Source of the DNA: Stieleria maiorica
GTDB taxonomy: Bacteria; Planctomycetota; Planctomycetia; Pirellulales; Pirellulaceae
Assembly: GCF_008035925.1 (NCBI RefSeq)
Contig: NZ_CP036264.1
Span: 7,659,641 to 7,723,640, forward strand
DNA: 64,000 bases
Direction: 5' to 3'
Shown here piece after piece: positions 25,164 through 34,088 of the stretch. The notes beneath the pieces are model-generated. The model was given only the letters and a program-made list of their open reading frames with translations, did no database searches and was not told the origin of the DNA. How positions within the stretch are numbered: position 1 is the stretch's first letter; every line of letters begins with the position of its first letter. The translations under genes and the position numbers were made by a program.

Positions 25164-26824
25164 CGGACCTCGCACACGACACGGAAACCATGAAACGGTA
25201 ATCGGGTTGTCGGTGCCGCCGACTGTCTGTTTGACGATCGCAACGCGACGCCTCCGTCAAACCAGGACCCGCCACGCAAGACCCGCTCGCTACCGGTGAT
25301 CGGGCCAGTCGGATTGTCATCATGTGAGGACCGGTAGTAGTCGGCGTCATACCAGTCCTGGCACCATTCGGCGACATTTCCCGACAGGTTGTAGAGGCCG
25401 AATGCGTTGGGCCGAAACATCGCGACATCGCACGTGCGCCGCAAGAAGGCCGTCCGAGGCGAGGTCCCGTATGGGAACCGGCCGTCACCATTGACTTGAT
25501 TCTGTCCGATTTGGTCACCGAAAAAGAACGCCGTCTCGGTGCCCGCGCGACACGCGTATTCCCATTCGGCCTCGGTCGGCAAGCGATAGCGTCGTCCGGA
25601 GGCCGTCTCTGCCGGCAGTCTCGACAGGCGGCGACAGAATTCGTTGGCTTCGTCCCAAGTCACCTGTTCAACCGGCAATTGATCCGGTAGCTGTCCCTGC
25701 AGGTCCTTCTGCCCGTCGCCGTGAATTCGAAAGTAGCTTGGGTTGGATTGCATCACAAACCTGTACTCCGACTGCGAGACTTCATACGCCGCCAGGAAAA
25801 ATTCACGGGATATCGAAATGAGATGGGGAAATTCATCAGGCTTTCGTCCCGGTTGGTCGATCGCCGAACCCATCGAAAAGACACCCGGTGGAATACGTTG
25901 AAATTTCATTCCGATCGAATTCAGAAAGCTCGCCTTCAGTTCTTCCGGTTGCGGCTTCTGTGGGGCCGACGGCTCATCGCTCCATTGGCCCTGCCCTAAG
26001 ACGGCGTAGGGAACACCGCCCGCAGTGATCGGCACCTGTGGCGCATCGGCCGGCATATAGCGTCGGAGCTGGTCCTTGGCCATCATCCAATCGACGTACG
26101 AAACGAGTTGGGAATAAACAATCTTTCCCTCGCGCGCCGCCCCGCCACGAAGTCCTTCCAGCAGCGAATGCGTAAAGATGCCATGCTTCAAGTCGGCGTG
26201 CTCATAGGAGCGCTGACCGGATCGGCAGCTGAAAAAAATCGCGGTGTCTTCCGGCAACGTGATCATTGCGTTGCCCTGAATACCACGGCCGACATCATCG
26301 GGAACATCGCGACACGCATCGACGATCAGAATCCGGCGTCCGACGTTCGGGATCAGCTGCTCGTCGAGCAACATACTTAGTGAATAAAGCGTGTCGGCCG
26401 CTCCCGCGACTCCGTCGACCGGGCAGAAAAACGAATCCTCCGAGGGGATCCCATCGGCGCCGAGCGTTTTCAACTGTTGCCCATGACCCGCCATCATCAC
26501 CAAGATCAGATCATCGGCCCCGAGCTCCGAGACGGTCCGATCGATCACCGCCATGATCTTGGCCCGTGTCGCGTCAGGCCCGACGACTAATTTTGACTCG
26601 AAGCCCAGCTTTTGCAGCTCATGATGGACCGCGCGGACGTCGTCTTCGGAATACCGGAGTTTGGTAAACGATGGCTTTTGGTATTCCTCGACCCCTACCA
26701 AGACCGCGACCTTACGGCCAGCCGCGAGGGCAGGGACGCTGCACAACAACACCGCAAATGCTATGGCGATGCCTGCCCTATGCAGACTCGCCACACCGAT
26801 TCGATTCGATTCGATCATCATCAT
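25160..26824 (-). CDS. exported caspase-like peptidase fused to an FGE/SUMF1-type domain
   Basis: 554 residues with an N-terminal signal peptide (cleavage expected after ALAA, about residue 35). The caspase (C14) domain has the catalytic pair His114 (MAGHGQQ) and Cys171 (IVDACRD), both in the canonical sequence context. From about residue 310 to the end is an FGE-sulfatase/SUMF1-like domain (RYRLPTEAEWEYACRAG; GNVAEWCQDW; RVLRGGSW; GFRVV). The active-site cysteine pair of true formylglycine-generating enzymes is not visible (the equivalent segment reads ALRSSNRQS), so it is probably a binding module. It is the first gene of a five-gene unit, so a membrane-linked proteolytic system is likely. 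The in vivo substrate is unknown. Confidence 0.9.
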   Translation of the reverse strand: MMMIESNRIGVASLHRAGIAIAFAVLLCSVPALAAGRKVAVLVGVEEYQKPSFTKLRYSEDDVRAVHHELQKLGFESKLVVGPDATRAKIMAVIDRTVSELGADDLILVMMAGHGQQLKTLGADGIPSEDSFFCPVDGVAGAADTLYSLSMLLDEQLIPNVGRRILIVDACRDVPDDVGRGIQGNAMITLPEDTAIFFSCRSGQRSYEHADLKHGIFTHSLLEGLRGGAAREGKIVYSQLVSYVDWMMAKDQLRRYMPADAPQVPITAGGVPYAVLGQGQWSDEPSAPQKPQPEELKASFLNSIGMKFQRIPPGVFSMGSAIDQPGRKPDEFPHLISISREFFLAAYEVSQSEYRFVMQSNPSYFRIHGDGQKDLQGQLPDQLPVEQVTWDEANEFCRRLSRLPAETASGRRYRLPTEAEWEYACRAGTETAFFFGDQIGQNQVNGDGRFPYGTSPRTAFLRRTCDVAMFRPNAFGLYNLSGNVAEWCQDWYDADYYRSSHDDNPTGPITGSERVLRGGSWFDGGVALRSSNRQSAAPTTRLPFHGFRVVCEVR

Positions 26825-27294
26825 GTCTCTGTTCGACCCGATCCAAGACCCCGACTCCGCGATCGCAAGTCCACCCGCAGGCGGGGTCGAGTCTACCTAA
26901 TGCGGGCCTCTGTTGCCAGCCTTCGGTTCGCCGTTTCGCATCTCGTTCATTCAACGTCCCGCCGTTTGCGGCGAAACAGACGGAAAGGATGTGCGACTAT
27001 GGCTGGAAACGGTTGGAATTGGAGGATCTTCCGGCAATCTCAAAAAAACTTGCCTTTGCTCTGCATCGCCGGATGCGCGGATCGTTCACCTGTCTCCATC
27101 CGTCGCATTCACGTCGACGTTGGATTCACCTTGGTTGCCGTGATCCGGTGGAAAAATTGCGCGAAAATCAAACATTGATGGGAAGCAGGCGGAGCTGACC
27201 CCGTTTCGGCTGTCGGAGTTACCCTTGGCGAATGCAGCGTGAGTATCGCCGTTAACTCCTTGATCAGCCCAACGAATAAACGGGAGCATGAATC
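26825..27294. other. intergenic region upstream of caspase operon, no gene
   Basis: 470 bp with only shadow frames. TTCGATTCGATTCGATCATC precedes the caspase start. It must hold the operon promoter, but I cannot point to a convincing ECF-type -35/-10 by eye. No repeat family seen here. Confidence 0.4.
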
Positions 27295-27681
27295 ATGGAA
27301 CGGCTTCGACGCGATGCAGATCATCAACGTTTCGCTACTTTCGGTCCGTCGCTTGACGAGCGTCGCGACTGGAACGTTCTGTATGACGTCGCAGAACAGG
27401 TGCGGACGGACCGTCATCGGATGCGAGTCAATGCAGGCCCACGAATTCATACAGACTCAAACGCCGCGTCGTACAAGCCGTCGGTGTCGCAACATTCCAT
27501 CAGAATTCGATTGCAACGTGAGATCCTGCTTTGTCTTGTCCCCACGGCAGTTTTCTCCGTCTTAGCGACGGGGATGGGGTTGCTAACGCCGCACACTTCC
27601 GCCGCCTATTTTGCCGGTTCGATTGCGGCGGCGGGAGTATCGGCACTCGCAGTGCAACGACACTTGGGGCGTATGTTATAG
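27295..27681 (+). CDS. small hypothetical membrane protein
   Basis: 128 residues from ATG 27295 with a GGGAG ribosome site about 10 nt upstream. The first 80 residues are polar and charged; the C-terminal part has two hydrophobic spans (ILLCLVPTAVFSVLATGMGL and YFAGSIAAAGVSALAVQ). No family recognised. It lies between the divergent caspase operon and the ECF sigma gene, so it may belong to either unit. Overlapping frames exist on the same strand; this frame is preferred for its ribosome site and clear hairpin of membrane spans. Confidence 0.45.
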   Translation: MERLRRDADHQRFATFGPSLDERRDWNVLYDVAEQVRTDRHRMRVNAGPRIHTDSNAASYKPSVSQHSIRIRLQREILLCLVPTAVFSVLATGMGLLTPHTSAAYFAGSIAAAGVSALAVQRHLGRML

Positions 27682-27835
27682 TGGTGCCGCAATCAGCATC
27701 GACGCAGAGATGAATCGCCCATCGAGCACTTGCAAGTGAATCTGGTGATGGCGGAGTTCACGCGTGTGGGTTCACAACCATCTTGCTGAGATCTTGCTGA
27801 GCGGTGTATTTCATTCGCTGCCATCACCTGCCCTG

Positions 27836-28396
27836 ATGAAACCGCCGATGCCCGAGCCAGAACGATGTGACGAGAGTGCCGAAGCGATCATTGCCAGGCA
27901 TCGAAGCGGTGATCCAGAGGCTTTCGGATTGCTCGTTCGCGTATTCGGAAATCGTCTCCGGACGCATCTTCATGCCCAATGCAATCATCCGTCGGTCGAT
28001 CTGGATGCGGTGATTCAGGAAACCTGGTTAAAGGTTTCCAATGGTTTGGGAAACTATCACAACGGCAGTTTCATCGCGTGGCTATTCACGATCGGTCGCA
28101 ACACACTCGCCGATGCACGAACGAAAAGGCGACCGGTGAGTGTGGGCCACGACTTTCCATTTTCCGACTATTTGATCGATGAACGGCCACGGCACAGCGA
28201 CGCCAAGGCACTCGAGGCGCTCGCGGAATGCCTCGACGCAGCCGACGGGACGTTCGTCGATGTACTTCGCGCAATGCTCGCCGGCCATTCGTTGCAAGAT
28301 CTGGCTCAACAGTACGATGTTTCCGTGAATACGGTCTATACCAGAGCACACCGCGGCCGATTGCAGTTGCGTGATTGTATTGAGCGACGAATCTAG
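27836..28396 (+). CDS. ECF-type RNA polymerase sigma factor
   Basis: 186 residues from ATG 27836 (another ATG at 27848). The frame extends up to 27764, but that part shows no sigma homology. Region 2 is seen as EAFGLLVRVFGNRL...DLDAVIQETWLKVSNGLGNY...FIAWLFTIGRNTLADARTKRR. Region 4 is a helix-turn-helix, SLQDLAQQYDVSVNTVYTRAHRGR. Spacing fits an extracytoplasmic-function sigma factor. The following gene encodes a membrane protein 8 bp downstream, a likely anti-sigma factor. It may control the divergent caspase operon (inference). Confidence 0.85.
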   Translation: MKPPMPEPERCDESAEAIIARHRSGDPEAFGLLVRVFGNRLRTHLHAQCNHPSVDLDAVIQETWLKVSNGLGNYHNGSFIAWLFTIGRNTLADARTKRRPVSVGHDFPFSDYLIDERPRHSDAKALEALAECLDAADGTFVDVLRAMLAGHSLQDLAQQYDVSVNTVYTRAHRGRLQLRDCIERRI

Positions 28397-28403
28397 TGAG
28401 TCG

Positions 28404-29279
28404 ATGATGTCCTTACGTCTATTTGCCCTGCCCCTAAATCCTGACGAATGGCCGCGCTGGCTGGAACAAGAAATCGTCGGACCGCGACTCGTCGATTTCG
28501 TTTCTGAACTGGAAGTGATTTATCGCAGTGAGCGACCGACCAGCGATCTCAAGCCGACACTCGAATCGATCCTGAGCGATGATCTGGAAATCGTCGTCGA
28601 ATCGGGGCTCGGGCGACTGAGGGCTGATCAGATTCGCCAACTGCTTGAGAACCCCTCCCTGCTGCTGGAACTACAGGAGAAGGTTCTGCTCGGTGAGAGC
28701 CCTTACTGGATCGCTCGTTGCGACGAAGCACACGAAGCCCAAGCTTCAGATTCGCTTACCCCATCCGCCGACCCCGAACAGCCGTTGGTGCAATCCGGCC
28801 GTCGCAGTGTCATCGGCCGAAGGGCTCTGGCGGTGATTCTAGGCATCGCGGCAATGATTTTCGTGGCCGTCTCGTTGGGGCGTTTTCTGAAAGGACCGCC
28901 TCAGCCGCAGCCTTGGGGTTTTCAAAACCCCAGGCTGTTTGTCCGATCGGTCGAACCGCAGGACTACTTGGAGGCACTGGCCGGAGCCGCGGCACAGTGG
29001 TACGACGAGCGCCCCGATACACGCGATTCACTCGTGCTGAGATTGCGAGAATTCAGCTCGGGTTGCGCGATGGTCCTCGAGCACGAACACGGACAACTGT
29101 CAGATCTGGATTGGCAATGGCTGACAAACAAATGTCAATTGTGGAAAGACTCGATCGATGATTTCGTTCAACGCTTGGAATCCGAGCAAGATTCTGTTCC
29201 TCAAGTGCGCACGAAAGTCGATCAACTCGTCGATGAAATCATTGAATCTCTCCACGACCGCGCAAATTCCATCGGCTAA
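28404..29279 (+). CDS. single-span membrane protein, probable anti-sigma partner
   Basis: 291 residues from ATG 28404, 8 bp after the sigma factor stop; an upstream start at 28371 would overlap it. The N-terminal half (about 138 residues) is cytoplasmic-looking, then a span at about 139-162 (RALAVILGIAAMIFVAVSLGRF) and a helical C-terminal periplasmic region. This order fits an anti-sigma factor, but the N-terminus lacks the zinc-binding HxxxCxxC motif of ZAS proteins. The role is therefore inferred only from gene order. Confidence 0.65.
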   Translation: MMSLRLFALPLNPDEWPRWLEQEIVGPRLVDFVSELEVIYRSERPTSDLKPTLESILSDDLEIVVESGLGRLRADQIRQLLENPSLLLELQEKVLLGESPYWIARCDEAHEAQASDSLTPSADPEQPLVQSGRRSVIGRRALAVILGIAAMIFVAVSLGRFLKGPPQPQPWGFQNPRLFVRSVEPQDYLEALAGAAAQWYDERPDTRDSLVLRLREFSSGCAMVLEHEHGQLSDLDWQWLTNKCQLWKDSIDDFVQRLESEQDSVPQVRTKVDQLVDEIIESLHDRANSIG

Positions 29280-29474
29280 GATCATCGCGCTGCGGTCCGA
29301 AGAAGTACGGGAACGGATCGACCGTTGTAATTGGGGACCGCAAGCAATGGGGCTGATTTAGCTGCCCTTCACGTTAGGAGGAAGCAACCACCGCTACGTT
29401 CACCCTTTCCTACCGCTCCGATCCCTCGTGCCGATTAGGTAATGCCGGAGGTAAGGAGCGTCGACCAGAGACCC

Positions 29475-29560
29475 ACGGATAACAGCCCGGAAGGGCTGTA
29501 CTTACCCCGAAAGGTCGTCTCCTATGCTGGGCGGTCCCTAAAGGCTGGGCACCAACGACA
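29475..29560. repeat. remnant of palindrome plus TTGGTGT-type element
   Basis: Within the gap before the sulfatase gene: CCCGGAAGGGCTGTACTTAC and GAAAGGTCGTC are partial pieces of the palindrome family, followed by CTAAAGGCTGGGCACCAACG, the right end of the TTGGTGT family. No left terminus is recognisable, so it looks like an eroded copy. Confidence 0.5.
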
Positions 29561-29667
29561 GCCTGAACCCCGACGCATCCAAGGCAGAGCCTGGGTGCGA
29601 CATGAATGATTACAATGACCTTTTCAATTCCATCTCCACTCCTCCCACCGTTCCCAGCCAACTCCCG

Positions 29668-31212
29668 ATGCGTCAACCTTCCCGATTCATGCTCGCCGCC
29701 CTGGTCATCGTGGCGTGTTTTGCGTCTCCCTCTTTTGCCGCCCAGCCGCCCAACATCGTTTTGATGTTGTCCGACGACATGGGCTGGGCCGATCCGGGGT
29801 TCCAGGGCGGCGACGGGGATCTGACTCCGAATCTGGATCGATTGGCGGGCCAAAGTCTTCGTCTGTCACAGTTTTATGCCCATTCGGTCTGTGCCCCGAC
29901 GCGTTGCGCCTTGATGACGGGCCGCTATGCGTTTCGCAATTGGATGGATTGGCGCTCGGAAGATTTCGGCAAACCGAGCTACTTGAATAAGCTGGGGTTG
30001 GAACTCGCACACCAACCCGACGGCACTCCGACGCGGATGTTGCACGGGCTTGATACCGGCGAACACACGATCGCCGAAGCCTTGAAGGCATCGGGCTATT
30101 TCACCGCATTGATCGGCAAATGGCACTTGGGGGAATGGTTGCCCGGACAACTTCCGATGGGACAGGGCTTTGATCACCAATACGGTCATTACGGCTGGGG
30201 CATCGATTACAACAACTACACCATCCCCCACAACTCCCCGGCGACCTTTGCGGTCTACGACTGGCATCGCAACCAACAACCGCTGGACGAACAAGGGTAC
30301 TCGACGGATCTGTTCGCCAACGAAGCGGTGCGTTTGATTTCCGAGCGCAGCAAAGACGTTCCGTTTTTCATTTATGTCCCCTTCAACGCGATCCACGGAC
30401 CGCTGGAAGACATCCCACGTTACACCGACACGCTGGACAAACGCTCGGCGGCACTGAAATGTTTGGATGACGCAGTGGGCCGGATCGTCGGCGCGGTCGA
30501 CCAATACGGTTTCTCCGAAAACACGATCGTCGTGTTCGCCAACGACAACGGGGGGCTGACCGAAGAAGTCAATCGTCCGTACCGAGGAACTAAGAACACA
30601 ACGTTTGAAGGCGGAGTCCGTGTGGCGTGCACGATGCGGTGGCCGGGCAAGATCCCTGCGGGCAAGACCAGCGACGCGATGATGCATGTCGTCGACTTGC
30701 TGCCTACCTTTGTCGCGTTGGCCGGCGGCAGCACCGAGCCCTGTCGGACGCTTGACGGCATGGACATGTCCGATGTGATTTTGAAGGGGCGACCGAGTCC
30801 CCGCGATGAGATCGTCTACGAGGTTGCCGGCAGTGTTCGATTGCCGACGATCCGCTCGGGCGATTTCAAGTTGATGGGCGACATGCTGTACAACATCGCC
30901 AGTGATCCGACCGAGTCGGCCGATGTCGCGGCACAGCATCCCGAGGTCGTCGCACGACTCAAGGCACGTCTGGAGGCAGTCGGCAAGCAACGGCCGCCGC
31001 TGGAGAAGGTGATCGGGTCGCCGCCCACGTTGATGGACCCGCCCCAACCCTGGGTTTATGGCCAAGCGGAAAATCGTGATGCGCCCGACTGGTTGAAAGA
31101 ACGGGTGGTGAAGGTCCGCAGCACGCAGCCCCAATCGTGGCCGCCGGGTGAGACCCCATGGCCGCAAGCCCCGACCGGCGCGACGATCCAGTACAAGGGT
31201 GATGGACGGTAG
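29668..31212 (+). CDS. secreted arylsulfatase (S1 family)
   Basis: 514 residues from ATG 29668 with a signal peptide (RFMLAALVIVACFASPSFA); an ATG at 29602 is possible but would put 22 residues before it. The maturation motif is CAPTR with Cys75, flanked by SV and CALMTGR. The metal-site DDMGW, GKWHLG and NDNGG segments are all present, so the active site looks intact. It resembles the arylsulfatase A/B-type S1 branch. Formylglycine formation needs a maturase not seen in this window. Substrate: a sulfated polysaccharide, not further determinable. Confidence 0.88.
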   Translation: MRQPSRFMLAALVIVACFASPSFAAQPPNIVLMLSDDMGWADPGFQGGDGDLTPNLDRLAGQSLRLSQFYAHSVCAPTRCALMTGRYAFRNWMDWRSEDFGKPSYLNKLGLELAHQPDGTPTRMLHGLDTGEHTIAEALKASGYFTALIGKWHLGEWLPGQLPMGQGFDHQYGHYGWGIDYNNYTIPHNSPATFAVYDWHRNQQPLDEQGYSTDLFANEAVRLISERSKDVPFFIYVPFNAIHGPLEDIPRYTDTLDKRSAALKCLDDAVGRIVGAVDQYGFSENTIVVFANDNGGLTEEVNRPYRGTKNTTFEGGVRVACTMRWPGKIPAGKTSDAMMHVVDLLPTFVALAGGSTEPCRTLDGMDMSDVILKGRPSPRDEIVYEVAGSVRLPTIRSGDFKLMGDMLYNIASDPTESADVAAQHPEVVARLKARLEAVGKQRPPLEKVIGSPPTLMDPPQPWVYGQAENRDAPDWLKERVVKVRSTQPQSWPPGETPWPQAPTGATIQYKGDGR

Positions 31213-31237
31213 ACTGACAAGCCTGAACGAGGTGACG

Positions 31238-31338
31238 CTGGTGTTGAGGCTTTAGCCGATTCCCCTGCTGGTCGCGTTGCGACGACCACGCAACGCCCGA
31301 GGCGTTCGCAGGGGCGCCTAAAGGCTGAACACCAACAC
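31238..31338. repeat. TTGGTGT-type element, copy 2
   Basis: A 101-bp version: starts GCTGGTGTTGAGGCTTTAGC (31238) and ends CCTAAAGGCTGAACACCAAC (to 31338), so the two ends are inverted repeats. A GC-rich centre contains GTCGCGTTGCGACGAC, a small hairpin. Located between two plus-strand genes. Confidence 0.7.
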
Positions 31339-31507
31339 TCGCACTATGCCTCGGGTAGGCGGGGAACATGCCAGCGGGAAGCGTCAGCGAGCGGCACGGG
31401 AACTGCATCGCGTTGCCGTTACGGGCCACTGGCTAACGCCACGTGCTGACACGCCGCGTGTTTTATGAGCTAAAAATGGAGCCTCAAAAACTCTCCAGGT
31501 AACACCC

Positions 31508-32929
31508 ATGAAAAACCACGCCCACACGATCCTACGACTCTCCTGTTGTACTGTTTTTTGCTTGCTGTGGTTGCTCGGCGACGGGCGGACGACCGACGCG
31601 CAGCAAACGTTCGATTTGCAACCGGCGCCCAGTAGAATCGACAATCCGCTCAAGGGGTTGGTGCCCTACGCCCGACCCTACCCGGATCGCTTTCCGCACA
31701 GCATGGAGTTCAGCTACCTGGCACTGAGCGATTTGATGATGGCGGAGGACCGTTTCGATTGGCAGCCGCTGGAAGAGTTGCTTGACGACATCGCTTCGCG
31801 CGGTAATCAGGCGGTGGTGCGTGTTTATCTGGAGTATCCGGGAAAGGATAAGGGCATCCCGAAGTATCTGATCGATGGCGGTTTGAAGCTTCACACGTAT
31901 CTCAACACGAACACCGCTCCGCTGCCGCCCAAGGAGATCACAACGCCCGATTACGAAGACGGTCGACTCCGATCGGCCCTGCGAGCGTTCATCATGGCGT
32001 TTGGGGCCAAGTACGACGGTGACCCACGTTTGGCCTACATCACCGCCGGATTGCTAGGGACCTGGGGCGAGTGGCACACGTACCCGCGAACCGAGCTCTG
32101 GGCCAGTAAACAAACCCAATCGATCGTGCTTGACGCCTACGAAGCGGCGTTTTCGTCGACTCCCGTGTTGCTGCGTTATCCGGCCGGGGCGGATCACGGC
32201 TACCAGGCCGAAAACACATCGCGCCGGTTTGGTTATCACGATGATTCGTTTGCGTGGGCGACAATCGACACCGGCAAGCCGGAGGACGACTGGTTCTACA
32301 TGCCCGCGCTTAAGGCAGCCGGCCGCGAGGCGATTGAAAAATGGAAAACGCATCCCATCGGCGGCGAGATTCGGCCGGAGGTTTGGGGCAAGATCTTTGA
32401 CGCACGTGAGCATTGGCCGGAGCAGGCGCAGAGTTTCCGCGAATGTGTTGACCAAACGCACGCGACGTGGCTGATGGACACCGGGATGTTTCGCGAGGTT
32501 GCAGGACCGGAGCGACTGGAGCGTGCGATCCGCGAAGTCCGGCGGATGGGGTATGACTTTTTTGTGAAACGCACCGAGTTTCTTCCGAACGATTCAACCG
32601 GTCGTTGCCAGATCAAGCTGCAGTTGGTCAATCAAGGCGTCGCGCCGTTCTATGCCGATTGGCCGACTGAAGTGGCATTCATCGACGATCAAGGCAACAT
32701 CGCCCAGCGATCGATTGCCGCAGGCTTGTCGGTTCGGGGCCGCCTGCCGAGTTCCAATCCCCATCGATTGACTGATTCGGTCGACACGTCGTCTCTGTCG
32801 GGCAACTACACGGTGTTGATGCGAGTGGTTCATCCGCTCCCCGGTGGCAAGCCGCTGCGATTCGCCAACGCGGCGCAGGACCAGACCAAATCGGGATGGT
32901 TGACGCTCGGGCGAGTTCAATTGCCCTGA
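31508..32929 (+). CDS. secreted DUF4832-type (glycosidase-like) protein
   Basis: 473 residues with an N-terminal signal (LSCCTVFCLLWLLGDGRT). The NPLKGLVPY segment near the start of the mature protein and the TIM-barrel-like LGTWGEWHTYPRTE stretch are marks of DUF4832 proteins, thought to be glycoside-hydrolase-like (family knowledge). The C-terminal ~120 residues (CQIKLQLVNQGVAPFYADWP) form a beta-sandwich domain. The substrate is unknown. It lies between two sulfatase genes, consistent with a carbohydrate-use neighbourhood. Confidence 0.8.
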   Translation: MKNHAHTILRLSCCTVFCLLWLLGDGRTTDAQQTFDLQPAPSRIDNPLKGLVPYARPYPDRFPHSMEFSYLALSDLMMAEDRFDWQPLEELLDDIASRGNQAVVRVYLEYPGKDKGIPKYLIDGGLKLHTYLNTNTAPLPPKEITTPDYEDGRLRSALRAFIMAFGAKYDGDPRLAYITAGLLGTWGEWHTYPRTELWASKQTQSIVLDAYEAAFSSTPVLLRYPAGADHGYQAENTSRRFGYHDDSFAWATIDTGKPEDDWFYMPALKAAGREAIEKWKTHPIGGEIRPEVWGKIFDAREHWPEQAQSFRECVDQTHATWLMDTGMFREVAGPERLERAIREVRRMGYDFFVKRTEFLPNDSTGRCQIKLQLVNQGVAPFYADWPTEVAFIDDQGNIAQRSIAAGLSVRGRLPSSNPHRLTDSVDTSSLSGNYTVLMRVVHPLPGGKPLRFANAAQDQTKSGWLTLGRVQLP

Positions 32930-32930
32930 G

Positions 32931-33036
32931 GTTGGTGTCGAGGCTTTAGCGATTCCCCCACAGACGCTTTGCGTCCGGCGGCGCTGTGGGGTGCCTGAAG
33001 GTACCGGAAGAGCGCCCTAAGGCTGGACACCAACGG
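32931..33036. repeat. TTGGTGT-type element, copy 3
   Basis: Starts GTTGGTGTCGAGGCTTTAGC and ends CCCTAAGGCTGGACACCAAC. A central stem is formed by CCCCACAG / CTGTGGGG. About 105 bp, directly after the DUF4832 gene stop; could also serve as a terminator. Confidence 0.7.
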
Positions 33037-33136
33037 CGCGGAAAAAACACCCAACCCCGTGGTGTTCTGCTACGATTGATTGTTCTCACGCAAATCCCTT
33101 CCGCTGTCCCCGCAAGAACGTTCGAGTCGGAGTGTC

Positions 33137-33412
33137 ATGAAAACGCTGATTGAAACGCAACTGGGCAACGAGATCGGAATCAATATCCACAGCGCACACC
33201 GGATCGAATCGGCAACGTTGCTGGCCGCCGACGAGGATTATTTTTCGGTGAAGACCGGTGATGATGAAAACATCTTCCATGTCCCCTACGTCAATATCGT
33301 CAAGGTGATCGAGAACCCCGACGGGGTGACCGTCAGCGGATTTTTCAAGAGCCACAAGACGCACCCGTTTGTGATCAAGATCGGGCATGTGGTGGAATAC
33401 GTCCCGACGTAG
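33137..33412 (+). CDS. small conserved-looking hypothetical protein (91 aa)
   Basis: 91 residues from ATG 33137 (MKTLIETQLG); the frame is open to 33080 but the upstream residues are low-complexity. No cysteine, no signal or membrane segment: cytoplasmic. Alternating hydrophobic strands (SATLLAADEDYFSVKT; NIFHVPYVNIVKVIE; HPFVIKIGHVVEYVP) suggest a small beta-barrel like an Sm/LSM- or PRC-type fold (guess). The tandem array of 156-bp units begins at the base after its stop codon. Function unknown. Confidence 0.6.
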   Translation: MKTLIETQLGNEIGINIHSAHRIESATLLAADEDYFSVKTGDDENIFHVPYVNIVKVIENPDGVTVSGFFKSHKTHPFVIKIGHVVEYVPT

Positions 33413-34036
33413 TGTAGGTCACGCCGTGCGAGGCGAGCGCCTGTGACTCGTTCCCAGGCTCCTGCCTGGGAACGGGAGGCTGCGGAGGCTCCTGCCTCCG
33501 GCGGCGGTGCTGAGGCGGGAGCCTCAGGGGCAGCGCGTGACGAGGCGGGAGCCCCGTCACGAGTCAGGTGTAGGTCACGCCGTGCGAGGCGAGCGCCTGT
33601 CACTCGTTCCCAGGCTCCTGCCTGGGAACGGGAGGCTGCGGAGGCTCCCGCCTCCGGTGGCGGCGTTGAGGCGGGAGCCTCAGGGGCAGCGCGTGACGAG
33701 GCGGGAGCCCCGTCACGAGTCAAGTGTAGGTCACGCCGTGCGAGGCGAGCGCCTGCGACTCGTTCCCAGGCTCCTGCCTGGGAACGGGAGGCTGCGGAGG
33801 CTCCTGCCTCCGGCGGCGGTGCTGAGGCGGGAGCCTCAGGGGCAGCGCGTGACGAGGCGGGAGCCCCGTCACGAGTCAAGTGTAGGTCACGCCGTGCGAG
33901 GCGAGCGCCTGCGACTCGTTGCCAGGCTCCTGCCTGGGAACGCGGGGCTGCGGAGGCTCCTGCCTCCGGCGGCGGTGTTGAGGCGGGAGCCTCAGGGGCA
34001 GCGCGTGACGAGGCGGGAGCCCCGTCACGAGTCAGG
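33413..34036. repeat. 4 x 156-bp tandem array
   Basis: Four head-to-tail units of exactly 156 bp; the same phase (ACGCCGTGCG) recurs at 33421, 33577, 33733 and 33889. Units differ by only a few bases. Each unit holds several hairpins: TTCCCAGGCTCCTGCCTGGG, GGAGGCTCCTGCCTCC, CGGGAGCC motifs and a CGTGACGAGG/CCCGTCACG stem. Because 156 is a multiple of three, open frames run through the array on both strands with a 52-residue period; these are probably not genes. It starts right after a stop codon and ends before the sulfatase gene stop at 34089. Confidence 0.9.
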
Positions 34037-34088
34037 TGATGCTGTGCCAGGTCACGCTGTGCGTGACGAGTGGCATGCACCGCACGCC

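Noticed and set aside
25160..26824. Caspase-FGE protein as the sulfatase-maturing enzyme for the three sulfatases
   Set aside because: The FGE-type catalytic cysteines are absent and the protein carries a caspase domain, so it cannot be the usual maturase.
26612..27198. Plus-strand frames over the caspase 5' end
   Set aside because: They are antisense or shadow frames over the signal-peptide region and have no domain.
29866..31167. 433-residue minus-strand frame opposite the arylsulfatase
   Set aside because: Shadow frame; the plus strand has an intact sulfatase active site.
33413..34036. CRISPR array
   Set aside because: Units are contiguous with no unique spacers, too long (156 bp), and no cas genes are near.
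33286..34080. 264-residue minus frame and 198/205-residue plus frames through the 156-bp array
   Set aside because: They only reflect a repeat length divisible by three; no ribosome site, and the same array is open on both strands.
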